Part shown: positions 18,630 through 26,965 of the stretch, piece after piece | Layout: each line of letters begins with the position of its first letter | How positions within the stretch are numbered: the first letter of the stretch is position 1 | NCBI GenBank assembly: GCA_028141885.1 | Contig: JAOIQU010000007.1 | Coordinates: 1-51,717, forward strand | DNA from: Flavobacteriales bacterium | Lineage (GTDB): Bacteria > Bacteroidota > Bacteroidia > Flavobacteriales > UA16 | Length of the DNA stretch: 51,717 nucleotides | Direction: 5' to 3' | Translations under genes and position numbers: made by a program | Notes under the pieces: generated by a model | Told to the model about the DNA's origin: nothing | Seen by the model: only the letters and a program-made list of their open reading frames with translations | Database searches by the model: none

Positions 18630-19582
18630 TGAAGGCCATGAAACACATCCTCTTGTTGGCGGCCACCTTTGGTGTCGTGGCCTCGTCTGCCTGCGCCCAA
18701 CAACAGCTCAGGCGCTCCCAATTTGTCACCAACACCTACCTCGCGAATCCCGCGGTGGCAGGAACCGAGTCGGGTACCACGTTGTTCTCGACCTATCGCC
18801 AGCAGTGGGCTGGCTTTGCCGGCGGGCCAACAACTATGTTGTTGAGCGGACACCGTGCTTTGCCCAATGGCCTCGGCGCTGGATTTGTGCTTTACAACGA
18901 CGACATGGGGGGAGCAATTCGTCAGTCTGGAATGGAATTGACAGGCGCGTACAGCGTGTTGCTCAACAACCAAGACGCGGTGTCGTTTGGGTTGAGCATG
19001 AAGGGGAATCAATTTGTGTTCGACGGCACAGACTTGGAAGTGTACCAGCCCGGAGATGAAGCCCTGCCTCAAACCCGCGAGTCCACCTTTGGGTTGGACT
19101 TCAACGCAGGGGTCATGGTGTACGGGCAGGATTACTACTTCGGAATGGCCGTGTTCAATTTGATTCAAGATCGTCTCAACCTTTCGGGTGACGAAAACTT
19201 GAATCGCATGGTCAGGCACTACCACTTCATGGGGTCTTACCTGTATGATTTGGACAACTTGTGGGCCGTGCAGTCAAGCGTTCTGCTTCGCATGACCAAC
19301 GCCACAGCTCCTCAATTGGATTTGAATCTCCGTGGCATTTTGAACGGAACGTACTGGTTGGGCATGGGCTTCAGACCTCAGGATGCGTTCGTACTCAGCC
19401 TAGGGATGAATTACCGGGAATTCACCTTTGCATACAATTACGACATCAGCACCGGGAACAACCTTCTTGGAGCCCATTCACATGAATTGTCAGTTGGCTA
19501 CCTCATCCCCACGCGCTCTGGGTTCCGGAGTCGTCCCAGCAGTGGCGGACGCGTTCGAGGCAATGGTCGCATCTTGAAATAG
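18629..19582 (+). CDS. PorP/SprF family T9SS outer-membrane protein
   Basis: 317-residue beta-barrel protein with a signal peptide (about 1-23; an alternative ATG at 18638 gives a cleaner one). The mature N-terminus SQFVTNTYLANPAVAGTES and the segment YRQQWAGFAGGPTT are hallmarks of the family. PorP/SprF proteins help export or anchor T9SS substrates, and SprF is required for SprB secretion in Flavobacterium johnsoniae. The start codon shares one base with the adhesin stop (TGATG), so this is very likely the dedicated partner of that adhesin. Confidence 0.9.
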   Translation: MKAMKHILLLAATFGVVASSACAQQQLRRSQFVTNTYLANPAVAGTESGTTLFSTYRQQWAGFAGGPTTMLLSGHRALPNGLGAGFVLYNDDMGGAIRQSGMELTGAYSVLLNNQDAVSFGLSMKGNQFVFDGTDLEVYQPGDEALPQTRESTFGLDFNAGVMVYGQDYYFGMAVFNLIQDRLNLSGDENLNRMVRHYHFMGSYLYDLDNLWAVQSSVLLRMTNATAPQLDLNLRGILNGTYWLGMGFRPQDAFVLSLGMNYREFTFAYNYDISTGNNLLGAHSHELSVGYLIPTRSGFRSRPSSGGRVRGNGRILK

Positions 19583-19629
19583 GTTGACCTGACTTATCTT
19601 GGTCCGACACGACCACAAACATTCTCGAC

Positions 19630-20253
19630 ATGAACAAACTTTTGACCCTCGGCCTGACCTTGTGCACGGTGGCTTCAGCCTCTGCACAAGTCGTCCGCAT
19701 TGACGTTGATTACATCGACAACATGGGCAAAGTTCCAGGTGACACGTATCGCGTTTATGCAGTGATGCAAAACGAAGGTGACATCTTGGACGCTGTCTAT
19801 GGAGAAGCATCAGCGCCGTTGAAGGTGACGTCTACAGCAGCGTTCTATCGCCACCCCAAAGGTGGTCCGCTCTCTGCCAGCATCCAGCGTTATGATGCCA
19901 TTCAGGACGAAACCCTGCTGTACGATTCATGGGTGACCATCGGTGCCGAGGACAATTACATGAATTCAGTGTCCGGCTTCATCATGGAGGATGCCTTGGT
20001 GGTGTTTGATGAAGGGGGGACGTTGGAAACGAACGATGGTGCGTGGTTTGTGACTCCAGACAAACGTCAGGCGGCAGCAGGTCCCTCGAAGCGCATTTTG
20101 TTGATGCAGCTGACGACGGCTGGAGAGGTCAATGGGCTCATCAACTTGCATGGCCGCACGAGGCAAGTCACCGACAGCGAAGGCAATGTGATCGAACCAC
20201 ACAACGAAATCAAGAGCGAGGGTTTGACCTTCGTTTGCAAGCGTCCTCGCTGA
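19630..20253 (+). CDS. Secreted protein related to the adhesin N-terminal domain
   Basis: 207 residues with a signal peptide (1-19, ending SASA). No named family is recognised. The mature protein lines up by eye with residues 30-230 of the adhesin at 16143. YRVYAVMQNEGDILDAVYGE here matches YLVYVNMTNPTDVLSAVFAD there, and YDSWVTIG matches YDTFWTIG. It therefore looks like a stand-alone copy of that domain. It lacks a T9SS sorting domain and may be periplasmic or complex-bound. It lies 47 bases after the SprF gene with a TATCTTGG box in the gap, so it may have its own promoter. Confidence 0.75.
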   Translation: MNKLLTLGLTLCTVASASAQVVRIDVDYIDNMGKVPGDTYRVYAVMQNEGDILDAVYGEASAPLKVTSTAAFYRHPKGGPLSASIQRYDAIQDETLLYDSWVTIGAEDNYMNSVSGFIMEDALVVFDEGGTLETNDGAWFVTPDKRQAAAGPSKRILLMQLTTAGEVNGLINLHGRTRQVTDSEGNVIEPHNEIKSEGLTFVCKRPR

Positions 20254-20269
20254 TTGCTTGCACTTCAAA

Positions 20270-20305
20270 TCAAAAAAGGCCTCTTAAATTGGAGGCCTTT
20301 TTTGA
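20270..20305. terminator. Bidirectional intrinsic terminator
   Basis: A perfect 14-base inverted repeat (TCAAAAAAGGCCTC and its complement) with an 8-base loop lies between two converging genes. The A tract on one side and the T tract on the other would end transcription from both directions. A nearly identical stem occurs at 30440-30471. Confidence 0.9.
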
Positions 20306-20340
20306 TGCGCTTTGGCGAAGTCGACTCGAGCCGTGGACAG

Positions 20341-20868
20341 TTATGGATTTTCTTTGTTCAGCAACGTTTCAACACTGTCTCTCGGCACAAAATCCAAGGC
20401 CACGCTGTTGATGCAATACCGCAATCCAGTCGGTGGCGGTCCATCTTCGAAGACGTGACCAAGGTGGCCTCCGCAGGCGTTGCAAACGACCTCCATCCTT
20501 CGCATGCCATGACTCAAGTCCACCCGCTCATCGATGCCATTGGCGCCTGCGGGTTGGTAGAAGCTGGGCCAGCCACTGCTGCTCTTGAATTTGGCCCCTG
20601 AATCGAAGAGTTGCGCGCCGCATCCCATGCACACGTAAACGCCGTCTTCTTCGTGGAGCCAAAACTCACCTGAAAAGCGAGGTTCGGTTCCCTGTTCACG
20701 CAAAACGCGGTAGGCATCTGGACTCAGAATACCACACCAACTGGATGATTTCAGGCTGTCGGGTTGGAGGGGTGTGGCATGGTCCGAATTTGTGGATTGG
20801 GCTTGACAACCGCTTAAGGACGCCAAGACAAGCCATCCCAAAGCCATTGCGGCGGTGAAGGTTCTCAT
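20341..20868 (-). CDS. msrB: Peptide-methionine (R)-S-oxide reductase, lipoprotein form
   Basis: 175 residues. Reduces methionine-R-sulfoxide in proteins. A lipoprotein signal (LASLSGC, lipid cysteine about residue 21) implies periplasmic or outer-membrane location. The MsrB core shows two zinc CxxC pairs (CMGC and CNAC), the signature SSGWPSFYQP and the catalytic cysteine in RYCINSVALDF. Its ATG overlaps the uvrA stop as ATGA, so the two genes are cotranscribed and probably translationally coupled. An envelope repair enzyme coupled to a DNA repair gene suggests shared oxidative-damage expression, but no regulator site is visible. Confidence 0.93.
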   Translation of the reverse strand: MRTFTAAMALGWLVLASLSGCQAQSTNSDHATPLQPDSLKSSSWCGILSPDAYRVLREQGTEPRFSGEFWLHEEDGVYVCMGCGAQLFDSGAKFKSSSGWPSFYQPAGANGIDERVDLSHGMRRMEVVCNACGGHLGHVFEDGPPPTGLRYCINSVALDFVPRDSVETLLNKENP

Positions 20869-23654
20869 GGGTGCTGAAGTTTGGGTGCGAGGTGTTTTCC
20901 CGTGATGGAGTGCACATGTTGTGCCAAACTTTCAGGGGTTCCCTGATGGACGAGGTTTCCGCCGTGCTTGCCTCCTCCAGGTCCCAAATCGAGGATGAAG
21001 TCCGCGCATTTCAAGATGTCGAGGTGGTGTTCAATGACCACAACAGAGTGTCCCTGTTTGAGCAAGGCGTCAAATGAATCGAGGAGCTTGGCCACGTCAT
21101 GCACGTGAAGCCCTGTCGTGGGTTCGTCAAACACAAACAAGGTGTGACCTTGACGATCGCCACGGGAGAGAAACGCAGCCAGTTTGATGCGTTGGGCCTC
21201 ACCGCCGCTGAGGGTGTTCGAACCTTGCCCCAATGCCACATACCCCAAGCCCACGTCTTGCAGCGGTTGCAGCTTGGCCAAAAGCCTCCGAATGGTCGCT
21301 GGCGGTTTGGTGTCGGCAGGGGGGGCGAAAAAGAGCAGGGCATCGTCGACGGTCATGCTCAGGATCTCGTGGACGTTTTTGCCTTGGTACGTGACCTCAA
21401 GGACGTGGTCTTGGAATCGCTTGCCCCCACAGTCTTCACAGACCAATTTCAAATCGGCCATGAACTGCATGCCCACTGTGACATGCCCTTCGCCTTCACA
21501 TGTCTCGCAACGTCCTCCTGAGATGTTGAAGCTGAAATGGGAGGGTTTCAGGCCACGGGCTTTGGCATGTGAGGTGTCCGCAAGGAGAGACCGAATTTCA
21601 TCGAAGGCCTTGACGTACGTGACAGGATTGGAACGGGAGCTTTTGCCAATGGGGTTTTGGTCCACGAATTCCAAATGCTCCAATGTGCGCAAGTCGCCTT
21701 CAATGGCCTTGCATCCCTTGGGAATTCCGCCAAATCCGTCCAGCTCCGCTTGAATGGCAGGCACCAGCAATTGCGTGATCAAGGTGCTTTTTCCAGAGCC
21801 GCTCACACCGCTCACAGCCACCAAACTCCGCAACGGAATGGTGGCGTCGAAGCCTTGCAGGTTGTTTGCCCGAACTTCTCGCAACGTCACCGCATCGCCG
21901 ACCGGTCGCCGTGATGTTGGCACAGGAATGGACTGGAACCCATTGCGGTATGCCGCGGTCAATGATGGGTGGTCCCGATTCAACGAAGACAGCCCGTTCT
22001 GGGGACCGCTGAACACCACTTCTCCACCAAAAGATCCTGCGTGAGGCCCCATGTCCACCACATGGTCGGCCGCTGACACAATGTCTTCATCGTGTTCCAC
22101 CACCACCACGGTGTTTCCCTGGTTTCGAAGGCGCTCAAGCACGCCAATGAGTCGCGCCGTGTCCTCAGGATGCAAGCCAATGCTGGGTTCGTCCAGCACA
22201 TAGGTGCTCCCAACCAGGGCACTCCCAACGCACGAACTCAACGCAATGCGCTGAGCCTCTCCGCCGCTCAGGGTCGGACTGCTTCTCATCAGGGTCAAAT
22301 ACCCTAGCCCCAAGTCCTTCAGACATTGCAACCGCGTTTCAATTTCCCAAAGCAACCGCTCGGCTATCTCGGCTTGTTGCGCCGACAAGGCCCATCGTTG
22401 CATCGTTTCGAGGGCCTCTTCGATGGACATCGACAACAGTTCGGGGAGCGTGGTTTGTCCGATGAAAACGTTGTGTGTGTCTTTGCTTAAGCGCGTACCA
22501 TTGCAGGTGCCGCAGAGCGTTCTGCCCCGGTAGCGGCTGATCATGACACGGTTTTGGATTTTGTAGCTCTTCGCTTCAAGGGTGGCGAAGAAGGCGTGGA
22601 TGCCCTTGAAATGTGCGCACCCGTGCCAAACCAAATCCCGCTCCTCTTTGGACAATGCGTGCCAAGGCGTATGCACGGGGAGGCCAGCATCTCCGGCCCC
22701 CATCACCATGCGTTCTCGCCAACGTCCAGTGCGTTCTCCGCGCCATGGGGCCACCGCGCCGTCGTACAGGCTTTTGGTGGGGTCGGGGATGACCTTGTCA
22801 GGGTCGATGCCCAAAACATGGCCATATCCTTCACACGTGCTGCACGCCCCCACGGGGCTGTTGAAGTTGAACATGTCTGGAGAAGGCTCCGGGAACACCC
22901 GGCCGTCGCGTTCAAAACGGTCGTTGAATTCGAGGCAGGTTGCAGAGTCTTGGTCCGCCGACTGCCACAATTGACAACGGCCACCACCTTCGAAAAACGC
23001 CGTCTCGACGCTGTCGGCCACCCGACCTGGATCTTCCTGGGCAGAGGAGGGCGAGAAGCGATCGACAACGAGCCCAAGTACGTCTGCCGCCTTCACCTCT
23101 TCGAGTCTCACGGCACCCTGGTCCGTCCAAACACGAGAGTATCCCTGTTGCTGCAACACCCTCAATTGGTCTTCGGCACTGCGGTCCGACCTCGGCTGAA
23201 TGGGGGCCACAAGAATCGTTCGGGGCGATTCCGACTTCACAATGGCATCCACAACGTCTGACACGGAGTCTTTTTTGACCACGTCTCCCGACTCAGGAGA
23301 GCGGGTTTCTCCAATGCGCGCGAACAACATCCTGAGGTGGTCCATCACCTCGGTTCGCGTGGCTACGGTGCTTCGCGGTCCTCCTGAGGCGCTGCGTTGT
23401 TCGATGGCCACGGCAGGAGAGAGCCCGTCAATGCGATCCACATCAGGCTTTTCCAGTCGGCCCAAGAATTGACGGGCGTAGCTGCTCAAACTCTCCACGT
23501 ACCTCCGTTGACCTTCCGCGTAGAGTGTGTCAAACGCGAGGCTGCTTTTTCCAGAACCACTGAGCCCAGTCACCACCGTGAGTTTTTCCTTGGGAATGCT
23601 CACGTTGACGTTTTTCAAATTGTGGACGCGTGCGCCGTGGATGTCAATCTTCAT
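20865..23654 (-). CDS. uvrA: Excinuclease ABC subunit A
   Basis: 929 residues, the normal length. UvrA is the damage-sensing ATPase of nucleotide excision repair. Both ABC modules are complete: Walker A GLSGSGKSS and GVSGSGKST, signatures LSGGEAQRIALSS and LSGGEAQRIKLAA, and Walker B with DEP (YVLDEPSIGLHP, FVFDEPTTGLH). The zinc modules are present as CSTC...CGTC and CETC...CEDC. The start is ATG 23654 (MKIDIHGARVHNLKN), the canonical N-terminus; the frame extends 13 codons further without support. It is followed by msrB with a four-base overlap. Confidence 0.96.
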   Translation of the reverse strand: MKIDIHGARVHNLKNVNVSIPKEKLTVVTGLSGSGKSSLAFDTLYAEGQRRYVESLSSYARQFLGRLEKPDVDRIDGLSPAVAIEQRSASGGPRSTVATRTEVMDHLRMLFARIGETRSPESGDVVKKDSVSDVVDAIVKSESPRTILVAPIQPRSDRSAEDQLRVLQQQGYSRVWTDQGAVRLEEVKAADVLGLVVDRFSPSSAQEDPGRVADSVETAFFEGGGRCQLWQSADQDSATCLEFNDRFERDGRVFPEPSPDMFNFNSPVGACSTCEGYGHVLGIDPDKVIPDPTKSLYDGAVAPWRGERTGRWRERMVMGAGDAGLPVHTPWHALSKEERDLVWHGCAHFKGIHAFFATLEAKSYKIQNRVMISRYRGRTLCGTCNGTRLSKDTHNVFIGQTTLPELLSMSIEEALETMQRWALSAQQAEIAERLLWEIETRLQCLKDLGLGYLTLMRSSPTLSGGEAQRIALSSCVGSALVGSTYVLDEPSIGLHPEDTARLIGVLERLRNQGNTVVVVEHDEDIVSAADHVVDMGPHAGSFGGEVVFSGPQNGLSSLNRDHPSLTAAYRNGFQSIPVPTSRRPVGDAVTLREVRANNLQGFDATIPLRSLVAVSGVSGSGKSTLITQLLVPAIQAELDGFGGIPKGCKAIEGDLRTLEHLEFVDQNPIGKSSRSNPVTYVKAFDEIRSLLADTSHAKARGLKPSHFSFNISGGRCETCEGEGHVTVGMQFMADLKLVCEDCGGKRFQDHVLEVTYQGKNVHEILSMTVDDALLFFAPPADTKPPATIRRLLAKLQPLQDVGLGYVALGQGSNTLSGGEAQRIKLAAFLSRGDRQGHTLFVFDEPTTGLHVHDVAKLLDSFDALLKQGHSVVVIEHHLDILKCADFILDLGPGGGKHGGNLVHQGTPESLAQHVHSITGKHLAPKLQHP

Positions 23655-23686
23655 TGCAGTTTTTAACACGGTGAAGGTACCAGAGG

Positions 23687-23718
23687 TTTGCACGCCTCGG
23701 TTAAAAGAAGTACTTTAG
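23687..23718 (+). promoter_or_regulatory. Promoter upstream of the ECF sigma gene
   Basis: TTTG (23687-23690), a 20-base spacer and TACTTTAG (23711-23718) fit the Bacteroidota -33/-7 arrangement. Transcription would begin near 23722, leaving a leader of about 120 bases before the sigma factor start at 23844. Confidence 0.55.
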
Positions 23719-23843
23719 GTATAGTTCGGAAAGATTCCATCTCAAACGCATTGCCATTCGACACATTCGACTCTAGTTCCATTTCATGAAGCCTCATCAC
23801 GGAATCGTCCCTTGAGAAGGCGTGAATCTAAAAGAGTTGTGTC

Positions 23844-24428
23844 ATGCATGCATACCATACCGACAGCGAGCTCATCTGTGCCTACAGGAAAGGCAATGAG
23901 CGGGCCTTTGAAACATTGTTGAATCGTTACCAGCAGGGGGTCTTTTTGAAGATCAACTTCGTGGTGCGCAACGAAGAAATTGCCAACGATTTGTTTCAAG
24001 ACGTCTGGATCAAGGTGGTCCAAATCTTGAAATCAGGTCGTTACGTAGAGGAAGGGAAGTTTGGGCCGTGGATCATGCGCATCGCGCACAACGCAGCAAT
24101 CGATCATTTCCGACGGAATCGGAAGCGCAAAATGGTGCGCTCCACAGACGAGTTTGACATCTTCGACACCTTGTCCAACGATGCGCCGAGTGTGGAAGAC
24201 CGTTTGGTCGAGGATGAGATTTTGCATGAGCTGAGGCAACTGGTTCCTTCGTTGCCGGAGGAGCAGCAACTGGTGGTCCAGATGCGTTTGGAACGCAACC
24301 TGAGTTTCAAGGAAATCGCAGAGGAAACCGAGGTCAGCATCAACACGGCTTTGGGCCGCATGCGTTATGCGCTGATCAACCTTCGTCGAATGGTGGAAGA
24401 CCAAAACCTCGTGCTGACTCCGAGGTAA
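23844..24428 (+). CDS. ECF-type RNA polymerase sigma factor
   Basis: 194 residues. Sigma region 2 (about 20-95) includes AFETLLNRYQQGVF and NDLFQDVWIKV, with WIMRIAHNAAIDHFRR for promoter melting. Region 4 (about 125-180) contains LPEEQQLVVQMRLERNLSFKEIAEE and a helix-turn-helix ending SINTALGRMRYAL. The C-terminal tail is short. No anti-sigma gene is adjacent, so control is probably at its own promoter; a leader of about 120 bases precedes it. Downstream is a hairpin and then a small ORF. Confidence 0.92.
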   Translation: MHAYHTDSELICAYRKGNERAFETLLNRYQQGVFLKINFVVRNEEIANDLFQDVWIKVVQILKSGRYVEEGKFGPWIMRIAHNAAIDHFRRNRKRKMVRSTDEFDIFDTLSNDAPSVEDRLVEDEILHELRQLVPSLPEEQQLVVQMRLERNLSFKEIAEETEVSINTALGRMRYALINLRRMVEDQNLVLTPR

Positions 24429-24450
24429 CCGGTGAAGGAAATGGACGATT

Positions 24451-24482
24451 CGAAGGGTGCACACAATAAGGTGCACCCTTCG
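24451..24482 (+). terminator. Hairpin downstream of the sigma factor gene
   Basis: CGAAGGGTGCAC and its exact complement are separated by an 8-base loop (12 bp stem). The following bases (TCGTTTCA) are only weakly T-rich, so this may be a leaky terminator or an mRNA 3' end rather than a strong stop. Confidence 0.6.
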
Positions 24483-24513
24483 TCGTTTCAGGAGGGAACT
24501 TCAATCCCACTCC

Positions 24514-24696
24514 ATGATTTCATTCTTCTCTGACGCCCCCTTTTCATCCAATGCCTCAACCCCTCAGCAGGGCACATCCTGCGGACTGGAAGGCACGGCA
24601 CCCAAGCCTTCAAGCATTCAGGCCATTCTGGCGTTTTCGGCAGCCACATCGGTGACCACGACGTCATTGGGCGTGGTTGTGATGGTCAACAATTGA
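24514..24696 (+). CDS. Small protein of 60 residues, unknown
   Basis: The ORF runs from ATG 24514 to a stop four bases short of the converging nuclease gene. The N-terminal half is Ser/Pro-rich. The C-terminal half (SSIQAILAFSAATSVTTTS, then LGVVVMVNN) resembles a tail I recall in short Bacteroidota hypothetical proteins, which begins with a helix and ends in asparagines. A strong AGGAGG lies about 18 bases before the ATG, longer than usual. Function is unknown. It could be a chance ORF; the tail is the main reason to keep it. Confidence 0.5.
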   Translation: MISFFSDAPFSSNASTPQQGTSCGLEGTAPKPSSIQAILAFSAATSVTTTSLGVVVMVNN

Positions 24697-24699
24697 GCC

Positions 24700-26055
24700 T
24701 CACAAGGCCTCAACCCAGTTGTGGTTGTTGAGCAATTCCTCCCGCAGTCGGGCATCCAATGTGGACGAAGGCGCCACAGGATGAAGTCCTTCTGAGAGGT
24801 TTCTCAACACGCCTTGTTTTTCATGGGTGTTGAGTTGGCCAGCCACATCGTCGGCCTCCACAAATCCGTAGCCGCGGACGTGTCCCTCTCGGACGGCAAT
24901 GATGCCTCGTTCATCGGGCGTCCTGCCGGCCTCCACAAACCAGCCGGAAGCGACGTTTCGCCACGATTCAATGGCCTTCTTGAAATGAACCTCATGGGTC
25001 TCCACGTCGACGGGATCGTTTTCAGTCCAAGCCCCGAGGCCGAGCAGTTCAGGAATGAGTTGGTGTTCTCTTGCTTGGGCATGAAGCCAAGCGCGTGCCG
25101 TGGCCTCTGAATGGAAGGTGCGGACCGCGTCTCTTGAACTCGCTTGCGTGCGGATGGCCAACCGACTTCGGCCTTGGCGATCCGTGTAGTGAACCACCGT
25201 TCTGTAGGATTTGGGTTGCTTCTGGGCGCGGTTCAGTGGGGGCCAGTGCGCGCGGATGCGGACGTCCTCCATCACTGCAGCCATCCATTCACTTCCTGAC
25301 AATTCGTGTTTGAGGCTGTGCATGTCGCGCAGCAGGGTTTGACGTTTCCGTGACGCCGTGGTTCCCGAGAAGTGACTTCGTACCCGCTGCTGAAGTTTGA
25401 TGCTCATGCCGATGTACAGTGGCTTTCCTTTCCCGTCCAGGAACCAATACACGCCGGGTTCGTCAGGCAGAACGTCAAATTCAGAGGCCTTGACGTGTTG
25501 AGGCATCCAATGTTCTCGGGTGCCGCGTTTCAACGCTTCTGCAATGGCCGTTTGGCCCCGGTCCGAGTCGTAAATCTGGTGAAACAGCTCAGCCGTAGCC
25601 TCGGCATCTCCCATCGCGCGATGTCGATCTACGTGGGTGATTCCACGGGCGTCACAAAGCGCCCCCAGTCCATACCTCGGCATTCCAGGAAAAGCTTTGC
25701 GCGCGAGACGGACGGTGCAGAGTTTGGGTCGTTGCCAAGAATGGCCAATCGCTTCAAAATGACCACGGATGAACGCATAGTCAAACCCCACGTTGTGGGC
25801 CACGAAGACACAATCGCCGAGCAGGTTGGCGACGTCCTCGGCGAGGTCTTCGAATCCAGGGGCATCCTCCACCATGTCGTCAGAGATTCCTGTCAGGGCG
25901 GTGATTCTCGACGGAATCGGTTCAAACGGGTTGACGAATGATGTCCATCGCTCCAAGATTTGAGTTCCATCCGTAACGACAATGCCGATTTCCGTGATGC
26001 CGCGAGATTTGTTTGAACCTCCGGTGGTTTCGATGTCGACGATGGCAAACTTCAC
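24700..26055 (-). CDS. DnaQ-type 3'-5' exonuclease fused to a GIY-YIG nuclease domain
   Basis: 451 residues. The N-terminal DEDDh exonuclease (about 1-170) has FAIVDIETTG (DxE), HNVGFDYAFI and HRAMGDAEATAELF. A UvrC-like GIY-YIG domain (about 200-280) follows, with GVYWFLDGKGKPLYIGMS and LQQRVRSHF. The rest (about 290-451) has no recognised domain. The chain joins two nuclease activities and is common in Bacteroidota, where it is often labelled as a polymerase III epsilon homologue. A DNA repair or processing role is inferred. The ATG at 26055 opens directly with the exonuclease motif. Confidence 0.88.
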   Translation of the reverse strand: MKFAIVDIETTGGSNKSRGITEIGIVVTDGTQILERWTSFVNPFEPIPSRITALTGISDDMVEDAPGFEDLAEDVANLLGDCVFVAHNVGFDYAFIRGHFEAIGHSWQRPKLCTVRLARKAFPGMPRYGLGALCDARGITHVDRHRAMGDAEATAELFHQIYDSDRGQTAIAEALKRGTREHWMPQHVKASEFDVLPDEPGVYWFLDGKGKPLYIGMSIKLQQRVRSHFSGTTASRKRQTLLRDMHSLKHELSGSEWMAAVMEDVRIRAHWPPLNRAQKQPKSYRTVVHYTDRQGRSRLAIRTQASSRDAVRTFHSEATARAWLHAQAREHQLIPELLGLGAWTENDPVDVETHEVHFKKAIESWRNVASGWFVEAGRTPDERGIIAVREGHVRGYGFVEADDVAGQLNTHEKQGVLRNLSEGLHPVAPSSTLDARLREELLNNHNWVEAL

Positions 26056-26100
26056 AATGCGAAGATGGTGGCACAGTCCTCAATCAATGTACGTCCTGGG

Positions 26101-26108
26101 TATGTTTG
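26101..26108 (+). promoter_or_regulatory. -7 box TATGTTTG, leaderless spacing
   Basis: An exact TAnnTTTG match four bases before the ATG at 26113. Its position favours that ATG over the in-frame start at 26065 upstream. Confidence 0.6.
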
Positions 26109-26112
26109 TCAC

Positions 26113-26955
26113 ATGAAGGGTTTACGGGATGTTTTGGGATGTGCCGTTGTGGCATTTGGCCTGCTGGCGTTGGGATGCGGTTCGCCCGCTCCGCCCAAAA
26201 GCGCGTCGCCAGCGCAAAAAGCACATCCAGCCTCGTCGGCAGACGACGTTGAAGTTGACGATCGCATCCGACGTCTTGTCGCCTCAGAATTCCCCACGCT
26301 GGATGACAAGAATGCGGCTTCTTTTTTGGCCGAGTGGGGACGTGGACAAACGGAAAACGTCGTGGCCCTAGACACCAAACACGGTCGCATCGTCGTGGAG
26401 TTGTTCGACGATGTGCCTGTGCACCGCGCCAACTTTCTGTACAAGGTGTACAGGAGGTACTTCGATCCGTCGGAGTTCACCAGGGTGGTCCCGGACTTCG
26501 TGGTGCAAGGTGGCAACAGCGAGGAGGAGCGCCCTCAACAATTGAGGTTTTTGATTGGCCAGCACACGCTGCCGGCCGAATTCAAGAATCACAACATTCA
26601 CTCCCGTGGGGCCTTGGCGATGTCTCGGAGTTACAGCGACAATCCCGAGAAACGATCGTCGGGATATGATTTCTACATCGTGACGGGCCGAAAGATTGGC
26701 GCCCAAGAACTCGGCCGCATCCAGAAGGAAAAAGGGCGCAGTTACACCCGAGATCAAGCGGAGATCTATGCCCGGCAGGGTGGGGCACCCCATCTGGACG
26801 GGGAGCACACGGTGTTCGGCCGAGTGGTGGAAGGCATGGATGTCGTGGACCGATTGGCGGCAACGCCCCGGGATGGCAGCGATTGGCCGGTGGAGCGACT
26901 GGAAGTTCGGATGAACTTGCTCAGCGAGGCTCCTTCGACCGTGGCGCCATTGTGA
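26113..26955 (+). CDS. Cyclophilin-type peptidyl-prolyl isomerase, lipoprotein
   Basis: 280 residues with a lipoprotein signal (LLALGCGS, lipid cysteine about residue 20). A Ser/Ala/Pro-rich linker comes next, then a cyclophilin domain from about 95. Family segments are GRIVVELFDDVPVHRANFLY, FTRVVPDFVVQGGN, GALAMSRS and HTVFGRVVEGMDVVDRL. It contains an insertion (GAQELGRIQKEKGRSYTRDQ) between the core strands, common in Bacteroidota envelope cyclophilins. It is expected to act on folding of periplasmic or outer-membrane proteins. The start was chosen at ATG 26113 because of the signal peptide and the -7 box just before it. Confidence 0.9.
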   Translation: MKGLRDVLGCAVVAFGLLALGCGSPAPPKSASPAQKAHPASSADDVEVDDRIRRLVASEFPTLDDKNAASFLAEWGRGQTENVVALDTKHGRIVVELFDDVPVHRANFLYKVYRRYFDPSEFTRVVPDFVVQGGNSEEERPQQLRFLIGQHTLPAEFKNHNIHSRGALAMSRSYSDNPEKRSSGYDFYIVTGRKIGAQELGRIQKEKGRSYTRDQAEIYARQGGAPHLDGEHTVFGRVVEGMDVVDRLAATPRDGSDWPVERLEVRMNLLSEAPSTVAPL

Positions 26956-26965
26956 TTGGATTTCC

